Source of the DNA: Aldehydirespirator sp965204875 | Lineage (GTDB): Bacteria; Actinomycetota; Acidimicrobiia; Acidimicrobiales; Aldehydirespiratoraceae | Length of the DNA: 64,000 nt | Assembly: GCA_965204875.1 (NCBI GenBank) | Contig: OZ242020.1 | Location: 682,001 to 746,000, forward strand | Direction of reading: 5' to 3' | Shown: positions 16,245 to 24,052 of the stretch, piece by piece | How positions within the stretch are numbered: the first letter of the stretch is position 1 | Layout of the letters: the number at the start of each line of letters is the position of its first letter | The notes under the pieces: model-generated | Seen by the model: the letters and a program-made list of their open reading frames with translations, nothing else | What the model was told of the DNA's origin: nothing | Database searches by the model: none | Program-made: the position numbers and the translations under genes

Positions 16245-17459
16245 ATGGAGTTCGGCATATTCCAGAACGGCTACATCCCCGGCCCCTCGGCGCACATCCC
16301 CGAGCACGAGCACCTGATGCTGATGCGCGAGGCGTCCTACCCGATCCTCGCCGACAAGCACAACTGGAAGTTCGCCTGGTTCGGCGAGCATCACTGCCTC
16401 ACCGAGTACAGCCATCTGTCCGCTCCGGAGGTGATGATCGGCTGGGTGGCGGCCCAGACCGATTACATCCATTTGGGCACCGCCATCACCAGCCTGCCCA
16501 CCACCAAGGAGCATCCCGTGCGCATCGCCGAGCGGGCCGCCATGCTCGACCACTTCTGCGAGGGCCGCTTCGAGTTCGGCACGGGCCGGGGCGCCGGCAG
16601 CCACGAGGTCGCCACCTTCAACGGCACGCTCACGTCGGAAACCAAGGCCATGTGGAACGAGGCCGTTCGCGAGATACCCCGCATGTGGGCCCAGCGGGAC
16701 TACTCCTACGAGGGGGAGCACTTCAGTGTGCCGCCCAACCACAACGTCCTGCCCAAGCCCTACGACGGAGTCCACCCGCCGCTGTGGGTGGCATGCGGAA
16801 ACCTCGCCACGTTCGAGACGGCCGGGCGGATGGGCATCGGCGCCATCGCCTTCAACTTCGAGCCCGCCCCGGCGCTCAAGGGGCGCATCGACACCTACAA
16901 GCAGGCGGTCGCCGATTGCACCGAGCCGCTCGGCTCGTATGTGAACGACAACGTGATGATGACCAACGCGCTGATCTGCCTGGAGGACCGAGCCCGGGCC
17001 CGTGAGATCGCCCTGATGCACGGGCGGGGCTATCTCTACTCGATGGTGTGCCTCTACCACGACACGATCCCCAAGAAGGAGGGCGCGCCGACCTGGCCCG
17101 AGCCGCCGCTTGGCCTGCCCAATGAGGAGTTGCTCGACTTCGCCATTGATGCCGGCTTCATGCTGTGCGGCACGCCCGAGGAGGTTTGCGAGCAGCTGGA
17201 GAAGTCATATGTGGCGGTCGGAACCGATCAGCTGGTGTTCGGGCTCCCCAACGAGGGGTTCGAATACGAGGAGATCCTCGAGTCGATCGAGATCTTCGGC
17301 GACCAGGTGATCCCCGAGTTCGACAAGGACAGGGTGCACTCCACCGAGAAGTACCGGGCCAACGCTGTGCGCAAGTACCCGGAGTGGAACGCGCCGCCAC
17401 CCGACATCTCCACGACGCTGCCCCCCAGCGCCTCGATGCCGATCCCCTACCGCCACTGA
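16245..17459 (+). CDS. LLM class flavin-dependent oxidoreductase
   Basis: A bacterial-luciferase-like TIM-barrel oxidoreductase of 404 residues. It starts MEFGIFQNGYIPG after a strong ribosome site (AGGGAGG, 16234-16240). Family landmarks are FAWFGEHHCLTEYSHLS, YIHLGTAITSLPTTKEHPVR, ERAAMLDHFCEGRFEFGTGRG and PLWVACGNLATFETAG. The C-terminal domain is longer than in the F420-type neighbours and resembles FMN-dependent alkanal monooxygenase-like members. The cofactor (FMN or F420) is not certain. A perfect 16-bp hairpin lies ~100 bp after its stop. Confidence 0.9.
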   Translation: MEFGIFQNGYIPGPSAHIPEHEHLMLMREASYPILADKHNWKFAWFGEHHCLTEYSHLSAPEVMIGWVAAQTDYIHLGTAITSLPTTKEHPVRIAERAAMLDHFCEGRFEFGTGRGAGSHEVATFNGTLTSETKAMWNEAVREIPRMWAQRDYSYEGEHFSVPPNHNVLPKPYDGVHPPLWVACGNLATFETAGRMGIGAIAFNFEPAPALKGRIDTYKQAVADCTEPLGSYVNDNVMMTNALICLEDRARAREIALMHGRGYLYSMVCLYHDTIPKKEGAPTWPEPPLGLPNEELLDFAIDAGFMLCGTPEEVCEQLEKSYVAVGTDQLVFGLPNEGFEYEEILESIEIFGDQVIPEFDKDRVHSTEKYRANAVRKYPEWNAPPPDISTTLPPSASMPIPYRH

Positions 17460-17556
17460 GCCGAACCACCGCAAACACGGCGTTCGGCGATTGCCTGAAC
17501 GGTGGTTGACTCCAACGGTGGTTGCACAAACAGACTGACGCTCTGATGTGGGATGC

Positions 17557-17598
17557 CATGGGCTAGAGCGCTAACCCGAACCAGCGCTCTAGCCCATG
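17557..17598. terminator. Bidirectional hairpin terminator
   Basis: A perfect 16-bp inverted repeat (CATGGGCTAGAGCGCT at 17557-17572, complement at 17583-17598) with a 10-base loop, between two convergent genes. There is no T-run on either side, so it could act as a Rho-independent terminator without a U tract or as a 3' stabiliser. The palindromic core AGCGCT is exact. Confidence 0.65.
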
Positions 17599-17650
17599 CA
17601 CCTACTATGCCGACCTCAGGGTCGGCTCGGAGCGTGGTGTGCGCTGATCT

Positions 17651-18446
17651 CTAGCTGAAGGTCCAGGTTTCGGACTCCACATAACGGGACCAGTCGTCGC
17701 ACTCGCTGGAGTAGGACGTGACCCTCAAATAGTATGTCCCTGCCGGGATGTTGTCGGTGTTCTTGTTTAAGGTGATGCTGGTCGATCCGGTCTCGTCGCT
17801 GGGAAGATTCACCGTCTCTTCGGTAGTCGCGTTCTCAAGGAAGTAGCCATACTTCCGCGGCGATGCCGAGGTGCAGCGCTTGGGGTTGTTCCCCGCCGGC
17901 GACGCGGTCCAGCTGATCGTCACGCTGGGATCGTTGAGAACCACAGTCATGCCCGACACCCTGCGCGGTGCCCGCTTCTTTCGCGGTGACGGGGCGGACG
18001 GATCGCCACCGGCAGTTGCCGCGTTCGTGGTGAACTCCTTGTAGACGGGTTCCGACCAATCACCGCGGCTTGCACCGTAGGCGTATATCTCGATCTCGTA
18101 GGCTGTGCTTGCTGTCAGCTCGTCCACGAACCAGCTCGGATTGCCGCTCTGGGGCTGAGGAATGAAGGTGGACTCCGCCACAAGGTCCTCCGTCGTGACG
18201 TCGTAGAGCCTCACGAAGTACTTCGTGGAAGCGCAATTGCCGCCCACGCCCGAGCCTCCCGATGCCCACGTGATACTTGCCTCCACGTCTCCCTTCATGG
18301 CCGCCACGCTAGTGGGAGCGCTAGGTGTCGTGGAGGTCTGAGCCTGCAGGGAATGAGGCAGGAGTGCTGCGATCAAGGCCACGGCCCCGATCATCAGAGC
18401 AGTCCGGCACCCCCCCCCGGCGCGTGATGCGTTTCGTCGTTGACAT
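17651..18446 (-). CDS. Secreted two-domain fibronectin-III-like protein, interrupted by a G9 tract
   Basis: The ORF from ATG 18394 encodes 247 residues beginning inside a signal peptide. It continues as two beta-sandwich repeats with fibronectin-III character (SAPTSVAAMKGDVEASITW with TAYEIEIYAYGASRGDWSEP; then VSGMTVVLNDPSVTISWTA with GTYYLRVTSYSSECDDW) joined by a basic Ser/Pro/Lys linker. A much better start lies upstream: ATG 18446, 8 bases after AGGAGGG, encoding MSTTKRITRRGG. Between the two starts is a run of nine G (18410-18418). If one G were absent, the frames join to give a textbook signal peptide (basic N-end, LMIGAVALIAALLP core, AQA-like cleavage). As read, translation from 18446 stops at 18321. 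Phase variation, slippage or a homopolymer sequencing error are all possible. Function unknown; likely cell-surface binding. Confidence 0.75.
18410..18418. repeat. Homopolymer C9 (G9 on the coding strand)
   Basis: Nine consecutive C on the plus strand within the signal-peptide region of the secreted protein. Eight bases would restore the reading frame from the SD-preceded ATG at 18446. It is a candidate contingency locus. Confidence 0.8.
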
Positions 18447-18837
18447 AAGGTTGACCCTCCTCTTTTCGGAGCGCTGCGCCTGCTGCAGCGTCTCTGCTAG
18501 TAGCGAACCGTACCACCTACGCATGCCCTGCAGGGCAAGTCGAGCGCCGCTGCATCACGATTCGCCCCTGCCGGTTCCGTCGCCTCCGCGGCGGCGGGAG
18601 CCTGTACCGCGCGCACCCGTCCTGGCCACTCGTCATCGCACTATGGCCTGCGTCAGCTGTCGGGACGCGTGAGGCTGTGTGCGCATGTTGCGAGGCGACG
18701 AGATTGTGGTATGGTGCTGTTTACTGCTGTCTCAGGCGCTCCCAGCATAGGAGGTAACGTCTGAGCAGCAGCATCGGCAGCCTTCGAGGCGCCCCCTTTC
18801 ACCCCGATCCACCCGCGAACGGCAAAGGAGGCCCACG
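18447..18837. other. Intergenic region between divergent genes
   Basis: About 390 bp without a recognisable gene. It holds the ribosome site of the secreted protein (AGGAGGG just upstream of 18446), a possible promoter for the coiled-coil gene, and an isolated AGGAGGT motif near 18751 that is not followed by a start codon. Confidence 0.5.
18688..18715 (+). promoter_or_regulatory. Possible sigma-70-type promoter
   Basis: TTGCGA (18688-18693), a 16-base spacer, then TATGGT (18710-18715), oriented toward the coiled-coil gene at 18838. The match to consensus is partial, so this is tentative. Confidence 0.35.
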
Positions 18838-19236
18838 ATGGCCACAACCCAAGCACAGCGCGCAGCGCTCTACAACCACCTCGCAGAAGCCATGAACCAA
18901 GAAGCCGCAGACACCCTCATGAACCAGCTCCCACCCACAGGCTGGGACCAGATGGCCACCAAAGACGACCTCGCCAACACCGAACAACGCCTACAAGCCA
19001 CGCTGCAAGTTCACAAAGCCGAAACCGACGCCAAATTCACCGAGCTCAACGCGACCATGCAGGCCGGCTTCGCCGAGCTGCGGGCCCTCATCGCCACCGG
19101 ACTGGCCGACGCGGCCAAGGAGCGGGCCGAGATCATCCGGACCCAGGCCAGGCAGCTCTACCTGATCGTGGCCGCCATCGCGGTGGGAACGGTCTCGGTA
19201 TGGGTCGCGGTGTTCACCAGCATCCTGGTGGCCTGA
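18838..19236 (+). CDS. Small coiled-coil protein with C-terminal membrane anchor
   Basis: A 132-residue protein preceded by a strong AAAGGAGG ribosome site. The first ~50 residues are helical (AQRAALYNHLAEAMNQEAAD; ATKDDLANTEQRL), followed by a heptad-like coiled coil (TEQRLQATLQVHKAETDAKF, ELNATMQAGFAELRALI) and a final membrane helix LIVAAIAVGTVSVWVAVFTS ending four residues later. The layout resembles DUF1640-like tail-anchored coiled-coil proteins that are frequent in some actinobacteria. No function is established. It stands alone, and a decayed copy of its 3' end follows directly. Confidence 0.8.
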   Translation: MATTQAQRAALYNHLAEAMNQEAADTLMNQLPPTGWDQMATKDDLANTEQRLQATLQVHKAETDAKFTELNATMQAGFAELRALIATGLADAAKERAEIIRTQARQLYLIVAAIAVGTVSVWVAVFTSILVA

Positions 19237-19249
19237 GCACTCGCGGCGC

Positions 19250-19320
19250 GTGGCCGCCGTCGCCGCCATCGCCGTGGCCACCGTCTCCATCTGGGTTCAC
19301 GCTGTTCAACACCCGCCTAG
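19250..19320 (+). pseudogene. Decayed copy of the coiled-coil gene's 3' end
   Basis: From 19250 the sequence reads Val-Ala-Ala-Val-Ala-Ala-Ile-Ala-Val-Ala-Thr-Val-Ser-Ile-Trp-Val, matching the tail anchor encoded at 19168-19210 of the upstream gene at roughly 80% of bases. Small indels follow, and then a TAG at 19318-19320. It has no start or upstream part, so it looks like a leftover tandem duplication. Its end overlaps the stop codon of the convergent LLM gene. Confidence 0.6.
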
Positions 19321-20330
19321 CCCTTCGCCAGTTCGACGGCCTGGCGGCACTCCCGCGCGCTGCGGGGCGCGACGTTGAGCATCGTGACCGGCGACGCCTT
19401 CCAGGCTTGCAGCCTGTCGCGGATGCGCTCGGCTGGGCCGACCAGGGAGATCTCGTCGGCGAACTCCTGCGGCACCGCTGCGATCGCCTCGTCGCGGCGC
19501 CCGTCGAGGAAGAGCCGCTGCACCTTGTGGGCGGCCTCCTCGTAGCCCATCCGGGCCATCAGCTTGGTGTGGTAGTTCTGGCCCTCGGCGCCCATCCCGC
19601 CGATGTAGAAGCCGAGCCCGGCCCGCACCGGCCAGAGCGCTTCCTCGATGCCGTCACGGTCACACACCCTTAGCGTGGCATGCACCGCGATCTCGAATCC
19701 CGGAGCCGCCGCAGCGAGCTGCGACGAGTACACCTCGGGACGCAGCGGCGAGTAGTACAGCGGCAGCCACCCGTCGGCGATCTCCACCGTCTGCGCCACG
19801 TTGCGGGGCCCCTCGGCGCCGATCCAGACCGGGATCCGGCGCAGCGGATGGGTCATGATCTTGAGCGGCTTTCCCAGGCCCTCGGAGCCCTCGCCGCGGT
19901 AGGGGTGCTGGAAGTGCTCGCCGTCGAAGGTGAGCGGGCCGCCGCGCTCGAACACCCGCCGCAGGATCTCCACGTACTCGCGGGTGCGAGCCAGGGGGCG
20001 GCGCGAGGGCCTGCCGTACCAGCCCTCCACCACCTGCGGGCCCGAGACGCCCAGTCCCAGGATCGCCCGGCCGCCCGAGATGTGATCGAGGGTCACAGCG
20101 TGCATGGCCGTCGCGGTGGGAGTGCGCGCCGCCATCTGCACGACGCCCGTGCCGAGGCGGATCGTCTCGGTGGCCGCGGCGATCAGCACGAGCGGCGAGA
20201 ACGCGTCGGATCCCCACGACTCCCCCGTCCACGCAGCATCGAAGCCGGCCCGCTCCGCCGCCACCGCCAGATCGACCAGCCCGTCGGGCATCGCCCGCCC
20301 CCAGTACCCCAGGGTCAAACCCAGCTCCAC
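19317..20330 (-). CDS. LLM class F420-dependent oxidoreductase
   Basis: A 337-residue luciferase-like enzyme. The N-terminus LGLTLGYWGRAMPDGLVDLA and FDAAWTGESWGSDAFSPLVL are typical of actinobacterial F420-dependent LLM proteins. They are followed by LGTGVVQMAARTPTATAMHA, LDHISGGRAILGLGVSGPQV and PVWIGAEGPRNVAQT. CofC is encoded in the same window, so F420 use is plausible. The substrate is unknown. The gene is convergent with the coiled-coil protein and divergent, by ~260 bp, from the M15 peptidase. Confidence 0.9.
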   Translation of the reverse strand: MELGLTLGYWGRAMPDGLVDLAVAAERAGFDAAWTGESWGSDAFSPLVLIAAATETIRLGTGVVQMAARTPTATAMHAVTLDHISGGRAILGLGVSGPQVVEGWYGRPSRRPLARTREYVEILRRVFERGGPLTFDGEHFQHPYRGEGSEGLGKPLKIMTHPLRRIPVWIGAEGPRNVAQTVEIADGWLPLYYSPLRPEVYSSQLAAAAPGFEIAVHATLRVCDRDGIEEALWPVRAGLGFYIGGMGAEGQNYHTKLMARMGYEEAAHKVQRLFLDGRRDEAIAAVPQEFADEISLVGPAERIRDRLQAWKASPVTMLNVAPRSARECRQAVELAKG

Positions 20331-20589
20331 GCACCCACGCTAGCCGTCGCCGCAACACCACCCCGCCGCGAGGGGCGCGCGGACAGGTCTGCCGATGACG
20401 GGGGCGCTTCGCCAGCGGTGGACGCCTCGCGGATTGGCAGCGCTCACGCCGCGGTCGAGTCCGGCGTCATGCGAGCATTGCGGTGAACGCCTCGCAGAGC
20501 AGCGGCGCTCCCACCCTTCGTCGTTGGGTGCTCGGGGCACTGGTAGCGTGTCGGGGTTCGTGGCGGGCGGTAACGACCATGGGCGAACG

Positions 20590-21975
20590 ATGCAACTGAC
20601 CCACTCCTCTCGCTGCCGTGAGCCGCGCCTGCACCTGCCGCCTCGACGGCAGCGAGCCGCCGGTCCGTGTTCCCCGCTCAGCAGTGCGCCGCGCCTGTGC
20701 CGGCTGCTCATCGCGCTGGTTGTGTCGGCGCTGGTCGCGGTCGCCGCAGGCTCGGCCGTCGCCCAGGAGGACTACGACAAGATCATCCGCGACAGCGAAG
20801 AGACGATCAGCGACAGCGAGCAAAGGATCAGCGAGAAGGAGTCCGAACTCGAGGCGCTGCGAGAGCTTGCGAAGTCCGCGACCGAGAACCTCAAGGCCGC
20901 TGAGGCCACGGCCGACGAACTGGTCGAGGCGATCAACACGGTGACGCCGCTGTACGAGGCCCAGCAGGAGGCCCTCGACAACGCGGCTCGTGCCGTGGCC
21001 GAGGCCGAGGCAACTCAGCGCGATGCTGCGGCGCGGGTCGCGGCGCTGCAGGAGGAACTGGAAGCGACCGAGCAGGCCCTGAAAGAGGCCCTGATCCAGT
21101 CCTTCGTGAGCTTCCAGGCGCCAGAGGGATCGTTGAGCGTCTTCAGTGACGACCCCTGGGACAATGCCCGCCAAGAGGCCCTGGCCGGCTTCGCAACGGG
21201 CAGCCGGATCGACGACATCGACGAGCTGCGCCGCCTCGGCGCGGAACTGGAGCGATGGCGGATGATCGCCGAGGAAGCAACGGCCACGGCGCGAGACCGC
21301 CAGGAGCAGGAGGCCCGCCTGCTGGAGCAGCTCGAGGCGGCGCTACAGCGCGAGACCGAGCTCTTCCGGCAGGCCGACGAGCGGGTCGAGCTCTGGCTGC
21401 ATGAGGCGGAGCACTTCCGCGAGCACGACGCCGCGCTGGCCGCAGAGATCGAGCGCAATGCGCGCCTTGTCGCCGACGCGCTGTCCCGATTGCAGGGCGC
21501 GCGGAAAGCTCAGGAGGAGGAGAGAAGAAGGGCTGAGGCAGCGGAGGCGGAGAGCAGCCGGTCGCCGGCGTCCGGGAACTCGGGTCTCGGTCTCGTGTGG
21601 GTGCGCGGCATCCAGGTCAACGTCCAGATCGCTGATCAGACGGAAGGGCTGCTCGCAGCCATGGAAGCGGAGGGCTTCAAACTCGCGGGCTGGGGCTATC
21701 GCACCCACCAGGCGCAGATCTCGCTGCGCAGGGCGCACTGCGGCACCTCCAACTACGCCGTGTGGGAGATGCCGTCCAGCCGCTGCCGGCCTCCAACGGC
21801 GCGGCCGGGCCGGAGCAACCACGAGCAGGGGCTGGCCATCGACTTCACCTACAACGGGCGCATCGTCTCAAGTCGCAACAGCGCCGTGTTCAAGGCGCTG
21901 CAGCGCCTGGCCCCGCAGTTCGGCCTCCATAACCTGCCGAGCGAGCCCTGGCACTGGTCCGTGGACGGGCGATAG
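20590..21975 (+). CDS. Secreted coiled-coil D-alanyl-D-alanine carboxypeptidase (peptidase M15B)
   Basis: A 461-residue exported cell-wall enzyme. A signal peptide (LCRLLIALVVSALVAVAAG, then AQED) is followed by long coiled coils (res ~55-180 and ~210-320, rich in Glu/Ala/Arg heptads) like the regulatory helices of PcsB/RipA-type hydrolases. A C-terminal M15 LAS domain has S-N-H411-E-Q-G-L-A-I-D418 (the SxHxxGxAxD zinc motif) and E452-P-W-H455-W (the catalytic Glu and third zinc His). The coiled coil probably gates the peptidase, perhaps through an FtsEX-like partner, but this is inference. ATG 20590 is used; the frame is open upstream but Arg/Ser-rich. The last 33 bases are duplicated just after the stop. 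Confidence 0.88.
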   Translation: MQLTHSSRCREPRLHLPPRRQRAAGPCSPLSSAPRLCRLLIALVVSALVAVAAGSAVAQEDYDKIIRDSEETISDSEQRISEKESELEALRELAKSATENLKAAEATADELVEAINTVTPLYEAQQEALDNAARAVAEAEATQRDAAARVAALQEELEATEQALKEALIQSFVSFQAPEGSLSVFSDDPWDNARQEALAGFATGSRIDDIDELRRLGAELERWRMIAEEATATARDRQEQEARLLEQLEAALQRETELFRQADERVELWLHEAEHFREHDAALAAEIERNARLVADALSRLQGARKAQEEERRRAEAAEAESSRSPASGNSGLGLVWVRGIQVNVQIADQTEGLLAAMEAEGFKLAGWGYRTHQAQISLRRAHCGTSNYAVWEMPSSRCRPPTARPGRSNHEQGLAIDFTYNGRIVSSRNSAVFKALQRLAPQFGLHNLPSEPWHWSVDGR

Positions 21976-22024
21976 CGGCCTGCGAGCCCTGGCACTGGTC
22001 TTTGGACGGGCGATAGCGGCCTGC
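21943..22024. repeat. 41-bp tandem duplication of a 3' gene end
   Basis: Two adjacent 41-mers (21943-21983 and 21984-22024), 39 of 41 identical, each starting GAGCCCTGGCACTGG and containing the peptidase stop. Copy 1 encodes the catalytic EPWHW and the true terminus. Copy 2 is a spare that ends on the first base of the convergent hydratase stop codon. Confidence 0.95.
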
Positions 22025-22803
22025 TAGCCCGTGTGGGTCCAGACCGGCCGGCGCTTCTCGATGAACGCCCTGGGCCATTCGGCGCCGTCGCCGCGGGCCG
22101 CGTTGGCCGCCATCACGTCCGTGGCGAGCTTGTAGGCGTCACGCAGCGGCAGGTCCATCTGGGCGTACAGGGTCTGCTTGCCGACGCCCTTGGCGTAACG
22201 GCTGCCGCGGGTGGCGCGTCCCAGCAGGTCGAGCGTGGCAGCGTCGAGCTCCTCCGGCGGCACCACCCGGTTGACCAGGCCCCACTCCAGCGCCGTCGCC
22301 GCGTCGATGGCGTCGCCGGTGAGAGCCAGCTCCACGGCGCGCTTGCGGCCCAGCGGCCGGGCCACGGCCACCATCGGCGTGTGGCAGAACAGGCCGCCCT
22401 TGCCGCCGGGAGTGGCGAACGCCGCCTTGTCGCCGGCCACGATCAAGTCCGCGCTGGCCGCCAGCTGCGCCCCGGCCGCGGTGGCCAGGGCATGGACCTT
22501 CGCCACCACAACCTGGGGGATCTCGGCCATCGCGGTCATGGCGGACGTGCACAGCTCGAACAGCTCGTGCAGTTCGGGCTCGCCCATGGCCGCCATCTCG
22601 GCCAGATCATGCCCGGATGAGAACACAGGCCCGTTGGCGGCGAGCACGACGCCCGCGACGTCACCGTCGGCACCGGTGGCACGCAGCGCGTGGTCGAGCT
22701 CGCCCAGCATCTCCGACGACAGGCAGTTGCGCCGCTGCGGCCGGTTGAGGGTGATCGTCACATGGTCGGCATCGCGCTCGTACAGCAGGCTTCGATAGTC
22801 CAT
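22024..22803 (-). CDS. Enoyl-CoA hydratase/isomerase family protein (ECHDC3-like)
   Basis: A 259-residue crotonase-fold protein. It opens with VTITLNRPQRRNCLSSEMLG, followed by the CoA/oxyanion loop FSSGHDLAEMAA, AKVHALATAAGAQLAASADL and ATPGGKGGLFCHTPMVAVAR, and ends AFIEKRRPVW. At the two positions where hydratases keep catalytic Glu residues this protein has other residues (GAQLAAS, PGGKGG). It may therefore act as an isomerase-like, or hydratase-deficient, member as in ECHDC3. ATG 22803. The 100-bp gap to the upstream LLM gene allows co-transcription. Confidence 0.85.
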   Translation of the reverse strand: MDYRSLLYERDADHVTITLNRPQRRNCLSSEMLGELDHALRATGADGDVAGVVLAANGPVFSSGHDLAEMAAMGEPELHELFELCTSAMTAMAEIPQVVVAKVHALATAAGAQLAASADLIVAGDKAAFATPGGKGGLFCHTPMVAVARPLGRKRAVELALTGDAIDAATALEWGLVNRVVPPEELDAATLDLLGRATRGSRYAKGVGKQTLYAQMDLPLRDAYKLATDVMAANAARGDGAEWPRAFIEKRRPVWTHTG

Positions 22804-22907
22804 AGGCGACTCAGTGTAGGTAAGCCCAAGCCGGTGACGCCGAGCGTCCCCGCAGCCGCCGCAACGGTGTCCTGTGGCGATCCCATGCAGGACCGTGACT
22901 CGCGCTG

Positions 22908-23885
22908 TCAGCCGGCCAGGGCGGGGAGCACCTTCTCGGCGGTGAGCTGGACGCTGGACCAGGCCTCGTCGATGGGCATTCCGCCCACGAGGGGATGCAG
23001 GGCCAGGGCGTCGTTGCTGCGGGCGAGATCCACGGCGTCGGCGGGCGTGAGCACCCGGTAGATGCCCTCCTCGCGCAACTCCTCGGGGGTTCCGGCCTTG
23101 GAGCACACCGCCGAGGTCTGGCCCGGGGGTTGCCAGCGCTGGTAGGTCATGGCCTCGAGCATGAAGCAGTCCCCGTGCTCGGCCCACACCCGGTCGGGAT
23201 CCTCGGCCACGTGCAGCATCACGACATTGTCGGGGGAGATGCAGAACCCCTGGGTGCCGTGACGCTCGCACTCGGCGTAATACAGGGCCTCAATCTCGGG
23301 GAACCGGCCGGGAAGCTGCATCGGCAGGCCCAGCCGGGCGGCTCGCCGCGCCGCCGCCTTCGACGATCCCCCTACCAGCACCATCGGATGCGGCCGGCTG
23401 TAGGGCATGGGCAGCACCTGCACCATCTCGCCGTTGTGCTCGAACGGCTCACCCTTCCAGGCGGCGAGCATCACGTCGAGCGCCTCGTCGAGGAGCCTGC
23501 CGCGGCGCCGGAACTCCCGTCCCATCGCCGCGTACTCCACGGGCCGGTAGCCGACACCGGTGACGATCACGAGCCGGCCCCTGCTCACCAGGTCGATCAC
23601 GGCGATGTCCTCGGCCACACGGATCGGGTCGTGCAGCGGCAGCAGCAGCGCCGAGACCGTGACCATCAGGCTCCGGGTGCTCGACAGGATCATGCCGGCG
23701 CTGAGCAGCGGGGTGGGGCTCCAGGCCAGCGGGTTGCTGTGGTGCTCCTCCACCGTGACGGCATTGAAGCCTTGGCTGTCGGCGTAGCGGGCCATCTCCA
23801 GCCCGGCCCGGTAGCGGTCGCTCATCGCATCGGCGTCGGTCGGGTCCGATGAGACGAAGTTGAAGCGGATCAGCGAGAAGGCCAT
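22908..23885 (-). CDS. LLM class flavin-dependent oxidoreductase
   Basis: A 325-residue luciferase-like monooxygenase family protein. ADSQGFNAVTVEEHHSNPLAWSP, with the EEHH-type barrel motif, is followed by SALLLPLHDPIRVAEDIAVI and LVSRGRLVIVTGVGYRPVEY. HPMVLVGGSSKAAARRAARL and RFPEIEALYYAECERHG follow, and the end is LVGGMPIDEAWSS. It resembles FMN/F420 LLM enzymes acting on small organics. It is upstream of, and on the same strand as, the ECHDC3-like gene, so the pair may be co-transcribed. Substrate unknown. Confidence 0.88.
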   Translation of the reverse strand: MAFSLIRFNFVSSDPTDADAMSDRYRAGLEMARYADSQGFNAVTVEEHHSNPLAWSPTPLLSAGMILSSTRSLMVTVSALLLPLHDPIRVAEDIAVIDLVSRGRLVIVTGVGYRPVEYAAMGREFRRRGRLLDEALDVMLAAWKGEPFEHNGEMVQVLPMPYSRPHPMVLVGGSSKAAARRAARLGLPMQLPGRFPEIEALYYAECERHGTQGFCISPDNVVMLHVAEDPDRVWAEHGDCFMLEAMTYQRWQPPGQTSAVCSKAGTPEELREEGIYRVLTPADAVDLARSNDALALHPLVGGMPIDEAWSSVQLTAEKVLPALAG

Positions 23886-24052
23886 GCCCCCAGTCTGCCC
23901 GACCCGACCCCCGCCGCGCCACGTTGCGCGATGGCGTAGGTGGCACTTGAGCCGTCGGTGGCGGCCGCGGTCACGGGCGCTTGTCGCCGAGGATGCCGGT
24001 AGGCGCGGCGGCGACCTGCCACCCGCCGCGCCGGCGGTCTCGGGCGCTGGAG

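Noticed and set aside
21943..22024. Attachment-site duplication from an integrated element
   Set aside because: The copies are directly adjacent with nothing between them, so no integrated element is present; slippage is simpler.
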